Origin: Sulfitobacter sp. SK011 | GTDB lineage: Bacteria; Pseudomonadota; Alphaproteobacteria; Rhodobacterales; Rhodobacteraceae | Assembly (NCBI RefSeq): GCF_003352065.1 | Contig: NZ_CP025803.1 | Location: 310,001 to 374,000 of the forward strand | Length of the DNA stretch: 64,000 bases | Reading direction: 5' to 3' | Position numbers and translations under genes: made by a program | The notes under the pieces: generated by a model | The model's database searches: none | Seen by the model: the letters and a program-made list of their open reading frames with translations, nothing else | What the model was told of the DNA's origin: nothing | Shown: positions 1-8,683 of the stretch, piece by piece | How the letters are laid out: each line of letters starts with the position of its first letter | Numbering within the stretch: position 1 is the first letter of the stretch

Positions 1-583
1 AAAGACGGTACGGGTCATACCTGAAGCTTGCAATACAACCAGTTCGCGTTGGTGCCAAAACATGCGTGGCTTTGCAGCGTCGCGGACGATTAGACTTAGA
101 GCACCCGTCGCGGGTCGCCTCCTCGACGGTGCGTCCCCGCCCAATTAGACCGACATTGGTAAAAATCACTGCTGGACTCGACAGATACCGCTGATATCTC
201 TCACGGGCTTTGCTCACTTTGTCATAGTCAATTGCACCGCGCGAACCAGACTTGGGTTCCAGTGAATACGAAAAATAGTCATTGTCAGTTTGAGCTCGCA
301 AAAAAGTTGTATTGAGCTCATACAAAATTCTAATGTTGCTTTCGTTACCTGGAAACTGTTCCAAGATGAGCTGCTTTGCAGCATTCGAAGTATCCAGATC
401 GAGCACACCGGTTACTTCAACTTCATGACCGTAGTGGATCAAAATCTTTTGAATGCGCCTTACCTCAAACTTCGAAAGCTCTCTTGCTTCTGCGTCCGCT
501 AAAAATGCCAACGTCGAGAAAGCAATACAGAAAGAAGCGGTTAGAAGTTTCTTAATTGTTTTGCGAATTGACAGAGAACTCAT
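1..583 (-). CDS. Exported protein of unknown function, 3' end beyond the window (partial)
   Basis: Reading the minus strand from the ATG at 583 gives an open frame of 194 codons with no stop before the window edge. The N-terminus is a good Sec signal: MSSLSIRKTIKKLL, then a hydrophobic core, ending near ADAEA. A GGAG stands 9 bases before the ATG. Residues about 36-70 (starting LSKFEVRRIQKILIHYG) resemble half of a peptidoglycan-binding-like fold. The later part (GRGRTVEEATRDGCSK, then two more Cys) resembles the Cys-containing DUF4189-type pattern. Both domain ideas are weak and by eye only. The protein is probably periplasmic or secreted. Base composition is AT-richer than the catabolic operon downstream. 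I am fairly sure the frame is coding; the function is unknown. Confidence 0.72.
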   Translation of the reverse strand, partial: MSSLSIRKTIKKLLTASFCIAFSTLAFLADAEARELSKFEVRRIQKILIHYGHEVEVTGVLDLDTSNAAKQLILEQFPGNESNIRILYELNTTFLRAQTDNDYFSYSLEPKSGSRGAIDYDKVSKARERYQRYLSSPAVIFTNVGLIGRGRTVEEATRDGCSKSNRPRRCKATHVLAPTRTGCIASFRYDPYRL

Positions 584-1159
584 TGTACTTACTCCATTCA
601 TCCGAACAGCTGCACTCAACTTGTTCAACTTGATCGTTACTATTTAGCGGACGCATCTTTTGATGCCTTCCACTCACGCCAGGTAATACTCGAGTATGCT
701 GCAGCCAAAATCAACTGTGGCATTCGGTGGATTTCTTTGAGCACCTTAGGCGTTGGCAAAAGTCAGCAAGCACGCGTTGACGCGGATACGCTGGCTCGAG
801 GTGCGCCTTGCTGGCATGACACCCGCGGCACTTATTGGACCGCACAATACGCGGACACACCCTATTTTTTGACAAATGTGATCTGGTTCACAGACAAACG
901 CCGAAGCGCATTGTAGTACCATTTAAAAGAAACACGGCATCAACCTCGGAGAACCAGAAAATGCAACGCCGCAAACAAATTCATACCCAGAGACTCAGTC
1001 AGCCATCAGGCTACCCCAACTCAATTGCGCGTCAGGTGTTTGAACGCATTCTCAACGCCATACGCCAGAGCATCGAGATCCAGATGAAGGTGAGCCAATA
1101 TCACTGACGGTTGGTGAGCAAGAAGTTCGTCTCATACCAAAAGCAGAGGCGAGGGCCCT

Positions 1160-1202
1160 GACTCTGTCGGATATCTGCAAGAGTATCTGTAGAGTCTTTT
1201 TT
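1160..1202 (+). terminator. Possible intrinsic terminator
   Basis: GACTCT at 1160-1165 pairs with AGAGTC at 1191-1196, with an inner GATA/TATC pair. The stem is followed directly by TTTTTT (1197-1202). The hairpin is rather open, but the U-tract is good. It would end a plus-strand transcript, yet no confident plus-strand gene lies upstream; only the weak ORF ending at 1107 does. Confidence 0.4.
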
Positions 1203-1680
1203 GGGTTAAATATCTGAGCAAATCCAGAGAATACCCAGAAAATACATTGTACCTAATTTTTCCCTTTCAAGGGCTCCGGAGATCTTTTTTGGTTTGTATC
1301 TCGTTGGCCGTAGCCACTGGCGCAATCCTCATAACGGAAATCCAGACCTTCAGTCAGTTCTTACAGAAGGCCAGGATCAACCGACTGATAGCCAATTGCT
1401 AACAATCAGTTCCAATTTTTTCCCAAAATGCCACAATTTCTACGATATGCCGCCGCTTTTCCATGAGAGGCACAACTGTGCAACGCATTCAAGGTTCTGG
1501 GCAATGATGGTAGCTGGCAAGTTCATTCTGACACATATCGAAATTCATGCTGTATCGCTACGTGCAGTAAATTATGCACACGAACCATATGGATCACCTG
1601 CCGCTCATCTGCGTCGTCTGCTTAATATTGGACGTGGTGAGCAGCCAGGAGGTTCCTTTGGAAGGGCGATGGCAGCGCAG

Positions 1681-1821
1681 TCAAATGTTTCCAGGGGCTC
1701 CACCGCCGAAATGGATCGGGACCTCTAAACAGGTCACGTATGCAACGACAGCACCGCCCATAGAGCAGACACTGGGGAAAAACACGGCCATGACCGAGTT
1801 GCGGACTTTCCAGTCGTTCAT
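1681..1821 (-). CDS. Possible 46-residue membrane protein
   Basis: An ATG-started frame encodes a peptide beginning MNDWKVRNSVMAVFFPSV, followed by a hydrophobic run (GGAVVAYVTCL) that could span the membrane once. No clear Shine-Dalgarno sequence precedes it. Just upstream on the same strand, in another frame, lies the Cys-rich stretch CRDCEKVLRE, so the two together may be remnants of one frameshifted gene. I do not recognise a family. It could be spurious. Confidence 0.25.
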   Translation of the reverse strand: MNDWKVRNSVMAVFFPSVCSMGGAVVAYVTCLEVPIHFGGGAPGNI

Positions 1822-2007
1822 TTTTCGGGCTTCGCTCGCGCAGCACTTTCTCGCAGTCGCGGCACATTTGTTGTTGCAACGCAGCGAGCGTTGTCGAGGC
1901 GGTCATTCATGGGCTGCTGTATCTGACGAAATTTTTGTGACCAGTCTGGCAATAGAGCGGGATACGTTCAGGCCAGTGGGTTTAACAAATTTGCCCTACC
2001 CAGACCC

Positions 2008-2772
2008 TTAAGCGAAACGGTCTTTGATGGATTTGACAGCATCCGCCAACAGGACGAGATCGACGGCAACGGCGACGAAGGTCGCGCCGAGGGCGAGGTA
2101 ACGATCTGCCGCATCGGGGTCGAGTGCCATGACGCCTGCCGGAACACCAAGTTCGACCAATCGCTTGATCGCGTCACCAACTGCGGCGTCGACGTCCGGA
2201 TGGGTCATTTGCCCGGGCAGTCCCATGCTCGCGCTCAGATCAGCTGGGCCGATAAAGACCGCATCGACGCCGTCTGTTGTAGCGATTGCATCCAGATTCC
2301 TCAGCCCCTCAACTGTCTCGACCTGCACGACCAGACAAAGCTCATCCCAAGCGGTGTGGAAGTAATCGTCGACTTTCCCGTAGCGGGTCGCGCGGGTCAT
2401 GCCTGCCATGCCACGCATGCCGTGCGGGCCATAGCGCATGGCGTGCACGGCCGCGGCGGCTTCTTGCGGCGTCTGGACGTAGGGGACAAGCAGGGTTTGG
2501 GCCCCCATATCCAGAATGCGTTTGAACTGGGTCGGATCGTTGGCCGCAGGCCGCACCAAGGCGGACACTTGGCTGTGCTGGCCGATCGCTTGCAAGGCGG
2601 GCAAGACCTCGATCGTTTCAATCGCCGCGTGTTCGCAATCGACCAAGACCCAATCAAACCCCGCCCCGCCAAGCATCTCCGGCACCGTATTGCCGCCGAT
2701 GGTGTTCCAGATGCCAAGTTGCGTCTGCCCTGTTTTCAGGCCCGCTTTGAACAGGTTTTTCGGGTTTTCCAT
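2008..2772 (-). CDS. HpcH/HpaI-type aldolase (2-oxoacid aldolase)
   Basis: This is a 254-residue class II, metal-dependent pyruvate aldolase-family protein. Such enzymes reversibly cleave 4-hydroxy-2-oxo acids to pyruvate (or a related oxoacid) and an aldehyde. Family residues are visible: the catalytic His in VDCEHAAIE, the Arg in ALVRPAANDP, and the metal-binding Glu and Asp in VQVETVEG and FIGPADLSASMG. I chose the ATG at 2772, giving MENPKNLFKAG; the longer frame to 2829 would overlap the preceding gene by 47 bases. It is the last gene of the minus-strand catabolic set and starts 10 bases after the ThDP enzyme stops. The true substrate is unknown. An aldehyde product could feed the acylating dehydrogenase two genes upstream. 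Confidence 0.88.
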   Translation of the reverse strand: MENPKNLFKAGLKTGQTQLGIWNTIGGNTVPEMLGGAGFDWVLVDCEHAAIETIEVLPALQAIGQHSQVSALVRPAANDPTQFKRILDMGAQTLLVPYVQTPQEAAAAVHAMRYGPHGMRGMAGMTRATRYGKVDDYFHTAWDELCLVVQVETVEGLRNLDAIATTDGVDAVFIGPADLSASMGLPGQMTHPDVDAAVGDAIKRLVELGVPAGVMALDPDAADRYLALGATFVAVAVDLVLLADAVKSIKDRFA

Positions 2773-2782
2773 CGGCGGTCTT

Positions 2783-4576
2783 TCAGGTTGCGACGTGGCT
2801 GACGTCCTTGTCGGGTGAATAGATATCAAGGATGTTCCAATGCCCTGTTGTGGGCGTCGGATTGTTGATCATGGGGACATCCAACACCGTGGGCTTGCCG
2901 CTGGCAATGGCGGCCTGCAATGCGGGCAGCAATTCGTCGGCGGCGGAAATATGGATGCCCTCGGCCCCATAAGCGCGCGCGATGTCGGCATAGCCTGGCC
3001 CGTTTGTCGGCGCTGCAGCACTTCCGGGGAAGGTCGTACCATAGGTCAAACCGTAGTGCGCCTTTTGCAAGCCCGCGATGGTGCCAAACGCGTTGTTGTT
3101 CATCACCAGCCAGATGATCCCAAGGTTCAGTTCCACGGCCGTGGCCAGCATCGACGGATTCTGTCCGAAACCACCATCCCCGACGAGGCTGATCACCACG
3201 CGGTCCGGTGCTGCAAGCTTTGCACCAATTGCAGCCGGTGGGCCAAAGCCCATTGTGGCAAAGCCGCCCGGCGTCAGGATCGACCCCGGCGTCAGGATGT
3301 CGAACTGCTGGCCAACGCCGTTCTTGTTCCAGCCCACATCCGTTGTGATGATCGCGTCACCGGGCAGCGCTGTACGGGCGTCCGCCAGAATGCGCTCGGG
3401 CATCATCGGGAAGGCAGCAGAGGTCTGCATTTCAACGTTGGAGGCTTTGAACGTCTCACGGAATTTGGCAATCTCGGCTTTCTTCTCAGCGCGATTAAAC
3501 CCGTCGGGATACATGTCCTTGGCCACACGCGTCAGCACCCGCAGGGCCGCCTTGGCATCGGCCACCACGCCAATCTCTGTAGGATAATTGCGTCCGATTT
3601 CTTGCGGTTCGATGTCGATATGAATGACCTGCGTGTCGTTGCCCTCGGACCCGATATTGAACGTGTAGCCCGGATACCAACTGGAACAATCCGCCTCTTT
3701 GAAGCGCGTGCCGACAGCGAAAACCACATCCGCCGCAAGGCAGGTTTGGTTGACCAGTTCGGTCCCCCAGAACCCGGTCATCCCCATGACAAGCGGGTGA
3801 TCGTCGCGCACCGCCCCTTTGCCCATGAGGGAATGCGCAATCGGCAGCCCCATATGGGTCGCGAATTCTTCCAGTTCGGCAGAGGCCTGCGCCAAAAGGA
3901 TGCCACCACCAACATATGCGACGGGCTTTTGTGCCGCAGCAATCTTCGCGACAATCGCGCGGGCTGTGTCATCGTCGATGCTTGGTTTTACCAAGGTGCG
4001 GGTGTTCTTGGCCACACGATCAAAGGTCTCGGACGGGACGACTTCGCTGAAAATATCCATCGGGACGTTGACCAGAACCGGCCCCGGCTGGCCGCTTTCT
4101 GCCAAGTGAAATGCCTTCTCAAGAATTTCTGCCATAAGGTCCGCGCGGTCCACTCGCCATGCGCGTTTCACGAAGGGACGATAGATTTCCCATTGGGCCG
4201 CGTCGGCGTGCAGGTTGACCTCTTGGTGCGGATGCTTGCCGTAATAATGCGTCGGGATATCGCCCGCGATGACGACCATCGGGATACAATCAAGGGCGGC
4301 ATTGGCCACGCCCGTGGCGCAGTTTGTGAGGCCGGGGGAGAGGTGGCTTAGCACAACGGACGCTTTGCCCGTTACGCGCGCATAGGCGTCCGCCGCATGG
4401 CTCGCGGTCTGCTCGTGGCGCACGGTGATGAACTCAATCGGGCTTTGGGCGAGTGCTGCCAGAACGGCGATATTCGTATGCCCGCACAGGCCGAATACGT
4501 GTTCAACCTCACGGCGTTCCAGAAAATCAACGATATGTTCCGCGACGGTTTTGCCGTCTACTTTGGTGCCGTCCAT
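2783..4576 (-). CDS. Thiamine diphosphate-dependent enzyme (acetolactate synthase-like family)
   Basis: The protein is 597 residues, normal for the ThDP decarboxylase/ligase superfamily. It has the three usual domains: N-terminal Pyr domain with the cofactor-activating Glu55 in VRHEQTASH, a middle domain (about 200-345), and a C-terminal PP domain with the GDG (466-468) to NNN (493-495) ThDP/metal motif. Enzymes of this family decarboxylate or carboligate 2-oxo acids. It is not a close match by eye to Xsc (sulfoacetaldehyde acetyltransferase) or to biosynthetic IlvB. It overlaps the aldehyde dehydrogenase stop by one base, so the two are translationally coupled. Decarboxylation of a 2-oxo acid to an aldehyde, followed by oxidation to an acyl-CoA next door, is the simplest reading. 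The substrate is inference. Confidence 0.88.
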   Translation of the reverse strand: MDGTKVDGKTVAEHIVDFLERREVEHVFGLCGHTNIAVLAALAQSPIEFITVRHEQTASHAADAYARVTGKASVVLSHLSPGLTNCATGVANAALDCIPMVVIAGDIPTHYYGKHPHQEVNLHADAAQWEIYRPFVKRAWRVDRADLMAEILEKAFHLAESGQPGPVLVNVPMDIFSEVVPSETFDRVAKNTRTLVKPSIDDDTARAIVAKIAAAQKPVAYVGGGILLAQASAELEEFATHMGLPIAHSLMGKGAVRDDHPLVMGMTGFWGTELVNQTCLAADVVFAVGTRFKEADCSSWYPGYTFNIGSEGNDTQVIHIDIEPQEIGRNYPTEIGVVADAKAALRVLTRVAKDMYPDGFNRAEKKAEIAKFRETFKASNVEMQTSAAFPMMPERILADARTALPGDAIITTDVGWNKNGVGQQFDILTPGSILTPGGFATMGFGPPAAIGAKLAAPDRVVISLVGDGGFGQNPSMLATAVELNLGIIWLVMNNNAFGTIAGLQKAHYGLTYGTTFPGSAAAPTNGPGYADIARAYGAEGIHISAADELLPALQAAIASGKPTVLDVPMINNPTPTTGHWNILDIYSPDKDVSHVAT

Positions 4577-5985
4577 TATGCGTTCTCCTGTCCGTAAAAT
4601 TCACCGAAAAGCTCTGCCTCAGAGGGGCGGTCTTCGGCGATTGGCCGCGCCACCCAAGTGTAGTTCATCATGTGTTTCATGGTGACGTTCTCGTTGGTAA
4701 TATTGCCACCCCAGATGCCGCAGCCAAGGCTGGACGTCATCGGCATCCCGTTGGTCCATGACCCCGCATTCGCCTTTGATTGCGGCTGTCGCACCATCAT
4801 CCGGCTGACGGGGGCTACCCGTGCCAGCGCGTCGATGTTGTCGTCGTTGTGGCTGTAAATACCGCAGGAATGGCCGATGCCGCCAGTGGCATAAATTGCC
4901 CGCACCGTGTCGAGCGCGTCGTCAAAAGTTTTGAAATGATAAAGCGCCATGACGGTTGTTAGCTTCTCCTTTGAGAACTTATGCTCCGGCCCGATTTGGC
5001 CTTGGTTTTCAACCATCAGGAATTTGCGATCCTGAGGGATCGTGAACCCCGCCACGTCCGCCGTTTGTTGTGGTTTACAGGCGATTGTGGGGAACGTGCG
5101 ATTGCCCTTTTCGTCCCACATTGCCGCCTCAAGCAGTGCCTTTTCTTCGGCGTTGCACAGGTAACCGCCCTCGGCCTCAAGTGCCGCGACCATCTGGTCA
5201 TAGATGCTGGCTTGGATGATGATGTTGCCATCCGCGGAGCAGCCGGATCCGAAATCTGAGGTCTTGGAAATCCGCGTATTTGCGGCCGCAATCTCGATGT
5301 CCGCGGTCTCATCAATCACGATAGAAGAGTTGCCCGCCCCAACGCCGTAAGCTGGACGACCAGACGAATAGGCCGCCTTCACCATCGGCTTGCCGCCAGT
5401 CGCCAAAGTCAGATCACATTCTTCCATCAGGTGCTGGGTCATGGGGATTGATGGATGGCGAACGGACTGAAACAGATCCGCAGGAGCGCCAACAGCAACG
5501 CAAGCCTTGCGCATAACCTCGACCATTTCAAACGTGGTGCCTGCGGTGCGCGGATGGGGTGAGAAGATAACCGCGTTGCGCGCGTTCGCCGACGAAACAC
5601 CCGTCACGGGCGGCGTCATCGCAGGGTTCGTCATCGGGATAAGCGAGGCGATTACGCCCGCAGGTTTGGCATATTTCACCAACCCTTTGACCTCGTCCAC
5701 CTCAACGACACCTGTAGAGGGCGTTCGCAGCACATCGCGCAAAACCATCTGAATTTTGAACCGCTTGGCAGGCCGCCCTGCGCGGTCACCAATACCAGAC
5801 TCGTCTACGCCCTGTTCCGCCAGTCGCGTGAATGTCGCCTCATTGCCCGCATACCAAGCGATTGCTTGGCTCAGGCGGTCCAGATCGGCCTGTGACCAAT
5901 CCTCAATCTCTGCCATCGCGGCGCGGGCGCGGGCGATCATGTCTGCTGTCAATTTACGTTCTTCTTCAGTGAGCTCTCTGGCCAT
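4576..5985 (-). CDS. Acylating aldehyde dehydrogenase, SauS/EutE-like
   Basis: This 469-residue NAD(P)+- and CoA-dependent aldehyde dehydrogenase belongs to the CoA-acylating branch, which converts aldehydes to acyl-CoA. Visible features are the cofactor-loop motif SLIPMTNPAMTP (about 114-125), the TGG (196-198), and the nucleophile Cys249 in DFGSGCSADGN. The length, the Cys context and the C-terminal GIWGGNITNENV stretch recall sulfoacetaldehyde dehydrogenase SauS, so sulfoacetaldehyde is one candidate substrate; other short aldehydes are equally possible. The start ATG at 5985 lies 20 bases inside the end of the isomerase gene, and the stop overlaps the ThDP gene. This supports one polycistronic unit. 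Confidence 0.88.
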   Translation of the reverse strand: MARELTEEERKLTADMIARARAAMAEIEDWSQADLDRLSQAIAWYAGNEATFTRLAEQGVDESGIGDRAGRPAKRFKIQMVLRDVLRTPSTGVVEVDEVKGLVKYAKPAGVIASLIPMTNPAMTPPVTGVSSANARNAVIFSPHPRTAGTTFEMVEVMRKACVAVGAPADLFQSVRHPSIPMTQHLMEECDLTLATGGKPMVKAAYSSGRPAYGVGAGNSSIVIDETADIEIAAANTRISKTSDFGSGCSADGNIIIQASIYDQMVAALEAEGGYLCNAEEKALLEAAMWDEKGNRTFPTIACKPQQTADVAGFTIPQDRKFLMVENQGQIGPEHKFSKEKLTTVMALYHFKTFDDALDTVRAIYATGGIGHSCGIYSHNDDNIDALARVAPVSRMMVRQPQSKANAGSWTNGMPMTSSLGCGIWGGNITNENVTMKHMMNYTWVARPIAEDRPSEAELFGEFYGQENA

Positions 5986-6862
5986 CTGTCATGCTTTCTT
6001 GTGTGGGAATGGGGTGGGTGCGCCGCTGCGATCTGACATCTCCGAAAGTGCGCTTGGCGTGCTGTAGACAGCGCCGTGCATGTTCTTCAAAGCCCAGTTC
6101 TGTGACGCGGGATTGGTTGGGAAGTTCAATGGAATAATCGAGGGGCGGCATCCGTTCGATGATACCGGCAAAATCAATGCACCCTTCACCGGGATAAAGC
6201 CGCGCATCCCGCGCCAGCTGGATCATCCCTTGCCGTGTGTCGGCAATCCCCGGCAGAGCGTCCGAGATATGGAGGAAATTCAGCAAGTCACCGGGCACAT
6301 GGAGCAGTTCAGCCAGATCGACACGGCTGAGGTGCAAATAGAGTGTGTCAACCAGAATGCCGCCATTTGGCTGATCGGCTGCCCGGACGACATCAAGTGC
6401 CTCATCCAGCGTACGCAGTCGCGAAAAGCTGGGAAACTCAAGATCAACGGACAATCCGTAAGGGGCAGCGATCTCGCATGTTTCGGCGTAGCAATCGACG
6501 ATAAAGTTGCGGTCATCACGGGTGGGCGTCCATGCGGACATGATCATGCGTGTTGCGCCCAACTCGCCACCCAATTCGCAAGCAGCCTCGAACGACCGCG
6601 GGTCGCAGTCTTCAGTGATACGGGCCAACTCGATGTCGAGAACCTTCAACCCCGTAGTCTGCAGCGCCGTTTTGGTGGCCGACACCATGGCTTTGTCAAT
6701 CGGGCTTTCGCGGAACTCTCCTGGCACGTTCATCTGGATAAACCGTGGCGAAACAGCGTCATAGCCTGCCCGCGCCGCGATATAGATCAACTCGGGCGCG
6801 GTGGCATTGATCAGCGTCAGATGCGCAAGCGAATAGAGCGGTTGGCCGGTCTGATCTGGCAT
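5966..6862 (-). CDS. Sugar phosphate isomerase/epimerase family TIM-barrel protein
   Basis: The 298-residue protein belongs to the AP-endonuclease-2-like TIM-barrel superfamily (xylose-isomerase-like). Likely metal-site residues include the Glu in LSVDLEFPSF, the Asp in GGILVDTLYLHLS, the His in NFLHISDALPG and the Glu in YSIELPNQ. Members isomerise, epimerise or dehydrate sugar acids and related compounds. GGAG precedes the ATG by 9 bases. A 121-base gap separates it from the EamA gene upstream, so it may begin a second transcript of four genes (isomerase, aldehyde dehydrogenase, ThDP enzyme, aldolase). It could be a second dehydratase or isomerase for a cyclic acid substrate. The exact reaction cannot be told. 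Confidence 0.8.
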   Translation of the reverse strand: MPDQTGQPLYSLAHLTLINATAPELIYIAARAGYDAVSPRFIQMNVPGEFRESPIDKAMVSATKTALQTTGLKVLDIELARITEDCDPRSFEAACELGGELGATRMIMSAWTPTRDDRNFIVDCYAETCEIAAPYGLSVDLEFPSFSRLRTLDEALDVVRAADQPNGGILVDTLYLHLSRVDLAELLHVPGDLLNFLHISDALPGIADTRQGMIQLARDARLYPGEGCIDFAGIIERMPPLDYSIELPNQSRVTELGFEEHARRCLQHAKRTFGDVRSQRRTHPIPTQESMTDGQRAH

Positions 6863-6983
6863 TGTGAATCACTCCATGTCATCTGCCAGTAGTAATAACA
6901 TATTATGGATTCAGAAATCTATGGTATTTTATACTTTATCATATTTACTGCCGAATCCTGGTACGCATCAAATGAAACGCAGG
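6863..6983 (-). promoter_or_regulatory. AT-rich gap with a possible internal promoter
   Basis: This is the largest gap in the minus-strand set after dctP. Read on the minus strand it holds TTGATG followed after 18 bases by TAAATA, then further AT-rich sequence including ATAAAGTATAAAAT. These suit a sigma70-type promoter for the four genes ending at 2008. The promoter elements are by eye only. Confidence 0.3.
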
Positions 6984-7868
6984 TCACACAGGCTGGTTTG
7001 GCGTGCTTGGGCGTGCGCCTTTGCTGAGTGACAAGAGTGCGACCGCGATGAGGGTTATCCCCAGAAAATCCATTACCGTGAGCGTTTCCGCAAAGACGAC
7101 CCACGCAATCAGCGCGGCCCACACCAGCGCGGTCAATCGGAACGGCGCAACGAAAGAAACCTCTCCATTTTGCAACGCATATGTCATCAGCACCATTGCA
7201 GCGCCCTGCAGACACCCCGCGACAAGAGTTGCTCCAAGCGCCCATGGCTGGTCAAAAGCCAACTCCTGAACCCCAAATACGAGCGCGACAACGATCATTC
7301 CGACCGCGGCATAAAGCGTCAGGAAGCTCGCGCTGAAATCGGGCCCCAACTTTCTTGTCCAAAGCTCTCGTCCGGCCCCGGCCAACGCGCTGAGAACAGG
7401 CAACACTATCAACCAGCCCGCGCCTTGAACCTGAACTGACAGCAATACGCCCGCCCCCGCCATTCCAGTCAGGATTGACACGACTTTAAGCATACTCAGC
7501 CGTTCAGCCAGAACCCAAGCTGCCAGCATGGCGGCAAACAGGATGTTGGTCATGTCAACGAAAACGGCTAACGAGAAGGGCAAGGCTATGACTGCCGCGA
7601 CAAATGCAAAGACATTGGCAATCGTAAATCCTGTGCGGATCAAAAGGTCGCAGCCCCACAAGCGCGGAAAGGCCCAGCCTGTCTTGGCCATGACCATCAG
7701 GCAAACAAGAACAGTTGCTGAAGCCCTGACCCCAATGATCTGGGTGGTGGATAGGTCACTTGCGTAAAGCTTGATCAAGGCATCATTCAGCACCAGAAGA
7801 AACGCCCCGGCGATCATAAACGCCGCAGCTCTCAAGGGCCGATGAACTGGCCTTTGCGCGCGCAGCAA
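6984..7868 (-). CDS. EamA/DMT-family membrane transporter
   Basis: About 294 residues with roughly ten hydrophobic segments in two repeats, the usual EamA (drug/metabolite transporter) layout. The C-terminal half contains the typical PFRLTALVWAALIAWVVFAE segment. The family exports or imports small metabolites; here it could move a pathway substrate or excess intermediate across the inner membrane. The best start is a TTG at 7868, five bases after the previous stop; no ATG precedes the first membrane segment, and the next in-frame ATG is inside it. It sits between the citrate-synthase-like gene and the 121-base gap. Confidence 0.85.
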   Translation of the reverse strand: MLRAQRPVHRPLRAAAFMIAGAFLLVLNDALIKLYASDLSTTQIIGVRASATVLVCLMVMAKTGWAFPRLWGCDLLIRTGFTIANVFAFVAAVIALPFSLAVFVDMTNILFAAMLAAWVLAERLSMLKVVSILTGMAGAGVLLSVQVQGAGWLIVLPVLSALAGAGRELWTRKLGPDFSASFLTLYAAVGMIVVALVFGVQELAFDQPWALGATLVAGCLQGAAMVLMTYALQNGEVSFVAPFRLTALVWAALIAWVVFAETLTVMDFLGITLIAVALLSLSKGARPSTPNQPV

Positions 7869-7873
7869 ACCAA

Positions 7874-8683
7874 TTAACCGTTCGGGTCTGAAGGTGGGAT
7901 GTAATCAGGCAGATAGGCCGGTGGCATTGGCCCTTTGTTGCGCCCGCCTTGCTGCATTTGCTCCCACGCGTGGGACAGAATGCCAACGGACCGAGACAGG
8001 CAGAACAAGCCGCGCGACAGTGGGGCGGGGAAACCGAGTTCACAGAAAATCACTGCTGTGGCGCCGTCGATGTTCATTGCCAATGGCTTGCGTGCGCTGA
8101 GGTTCGACTGCACGGCCTCGCCAATGTCAGCGTAGCGCCCCGACACCGTGCCCGCCTGCGCGGCGTCCTGCACCAAAGCCATCAAACGTGGCGCACGCGG
8201 GTCAACAGGTTTGTGAAACCGGTGGCCAAAGCCGCTGACAATCTTGCCGTTGATGGCGCGCCATGCGTCCAGCCCGTCTTGGACAGCCGCGTCCAAGCGA
8301 GCGCCACCATCCATCCGCGCAGCGATATCGTAATACAGCTCCGCGCATTGCTCTCCGGCGCCGCCATGGACATCGCCGAGCATGTTGACGCCATTGGCCA
8401 TGGCGTTGTTCAACCCGACGCCACAGGTTGCGGTCATCCGCGCGGCTGCAATAGAAGGCGCCTGCGGGCCGTGATCGACGCCAGCAACAAGTGCGGCCTC
8501 AAGCAGGGCCGCTTCGGCAGCATCCGGTAGCCGCGCCGCTGTCATCAGCCAGATCATCTGCACGAAAGACACGTTGCCGATCAGGTCTTGGATCGGGTGG
8601 CCGCGAAATTCGATTTTGCCGGGGGCCATGTCGATGATGGATGTGCGCCACCAATTACGGATTGCATCTGCGTCGTCGCTCAT
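7874..8683 (-). CDS. Short citrate synthase-family protein, citryl-CoA lyase-like
   Basis: At 269 residues this is much shorter than citrate synthase (about 430) but keeps its active-site blocks: His71 in DHGPQAPS, His106 in HGGAGE, His154 in GFGHRFHKPVDPRAP, and an Asp in AMNIDGATAV. This short form is typical of proteins annotated as citryl-CoA lyase, which cleave a citryl-CoA-like thioester to acetyl-CoA and an oxoacid. The ATG at 8683 overlaps the TGA of the dehydrogenase gene (ATGA), so it is translationally coupled; longer in-frame starts run deep into that gene. In this operon it may cleave a hydroxyacyl-CoA made from the imported compound. That role is inference. Confidence 0.85.
   Translation of the reverse strand: MSDDADAIRNWWRTSIIDMAPGKIEFRGHPIQDLIGNVSFVQMIWLMTAARLPDAAEAALLEAALVAGVDHGPQAPSIAAARMTATCGVGLNNAMANGVNMLGDVHGGAGEQCAELYYDIAARMDGGARLDAAVQDGLDAWRAINGKIVSGFGHRFHKPVDPRAPRLMALVQDAAQAGTVSGRYADIGEAVQSNLSARKPLAMNIDGATAVIFCELGFPAPLSRGLFCLSRSVGILSHAWEQMQQGGRNKGPMPPAYLPDYIPPSDPNG

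Larger units (their letters stand above)
584..2007. other. Gene-poor stretch of about 1.4 kb
   Basis: No convincing protein gene was found on either strand. The visible features are a terminator-like hairpin at 1160-1202, a 46-codon hydrophobic ORF at 1681-1821 on the minus strand, and a Cys-rich peptide-coding patch (CRDCEKVLRE, minus strand about 1838-1867) that also occurs in similar form near 16300-16335. Longer frames, such as 835-1107 and 1294-1728 on the plus strand, have neither ribosome-binding sites nor recognisable family features. The stretch probably contains decayed coding DNA. Confidence 0.6.

Noticed and set aside
590..916. Open plus-strand frame without any ATG, ending near 916, with protein-like segments such as GTYWTAQYADTPYF
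   Set aside because: No start codon with a ribosome-binding site and no recognised family; it may be chance or a decayed fragment.
835..1107. 90-codon plus-strand ORF followed by a terminator-like hairpin
   Set aside because: No ribosome-binding site, unusual composition and no recognisable domain; the hairpin alone is not enough.
1294..1728. 144-codon plus-strand ORF
   Set aside because: Rich in His, Arg and Asn with no family signal and overlapped by other weak frames; looks like chance in non-coding DNA.
2840..4351. 503-codon plus-strand frame opposite the ThDP enzyme
   Set aside because: It is the antisense shadow of a clear ThDP-dependent enzyme gene.
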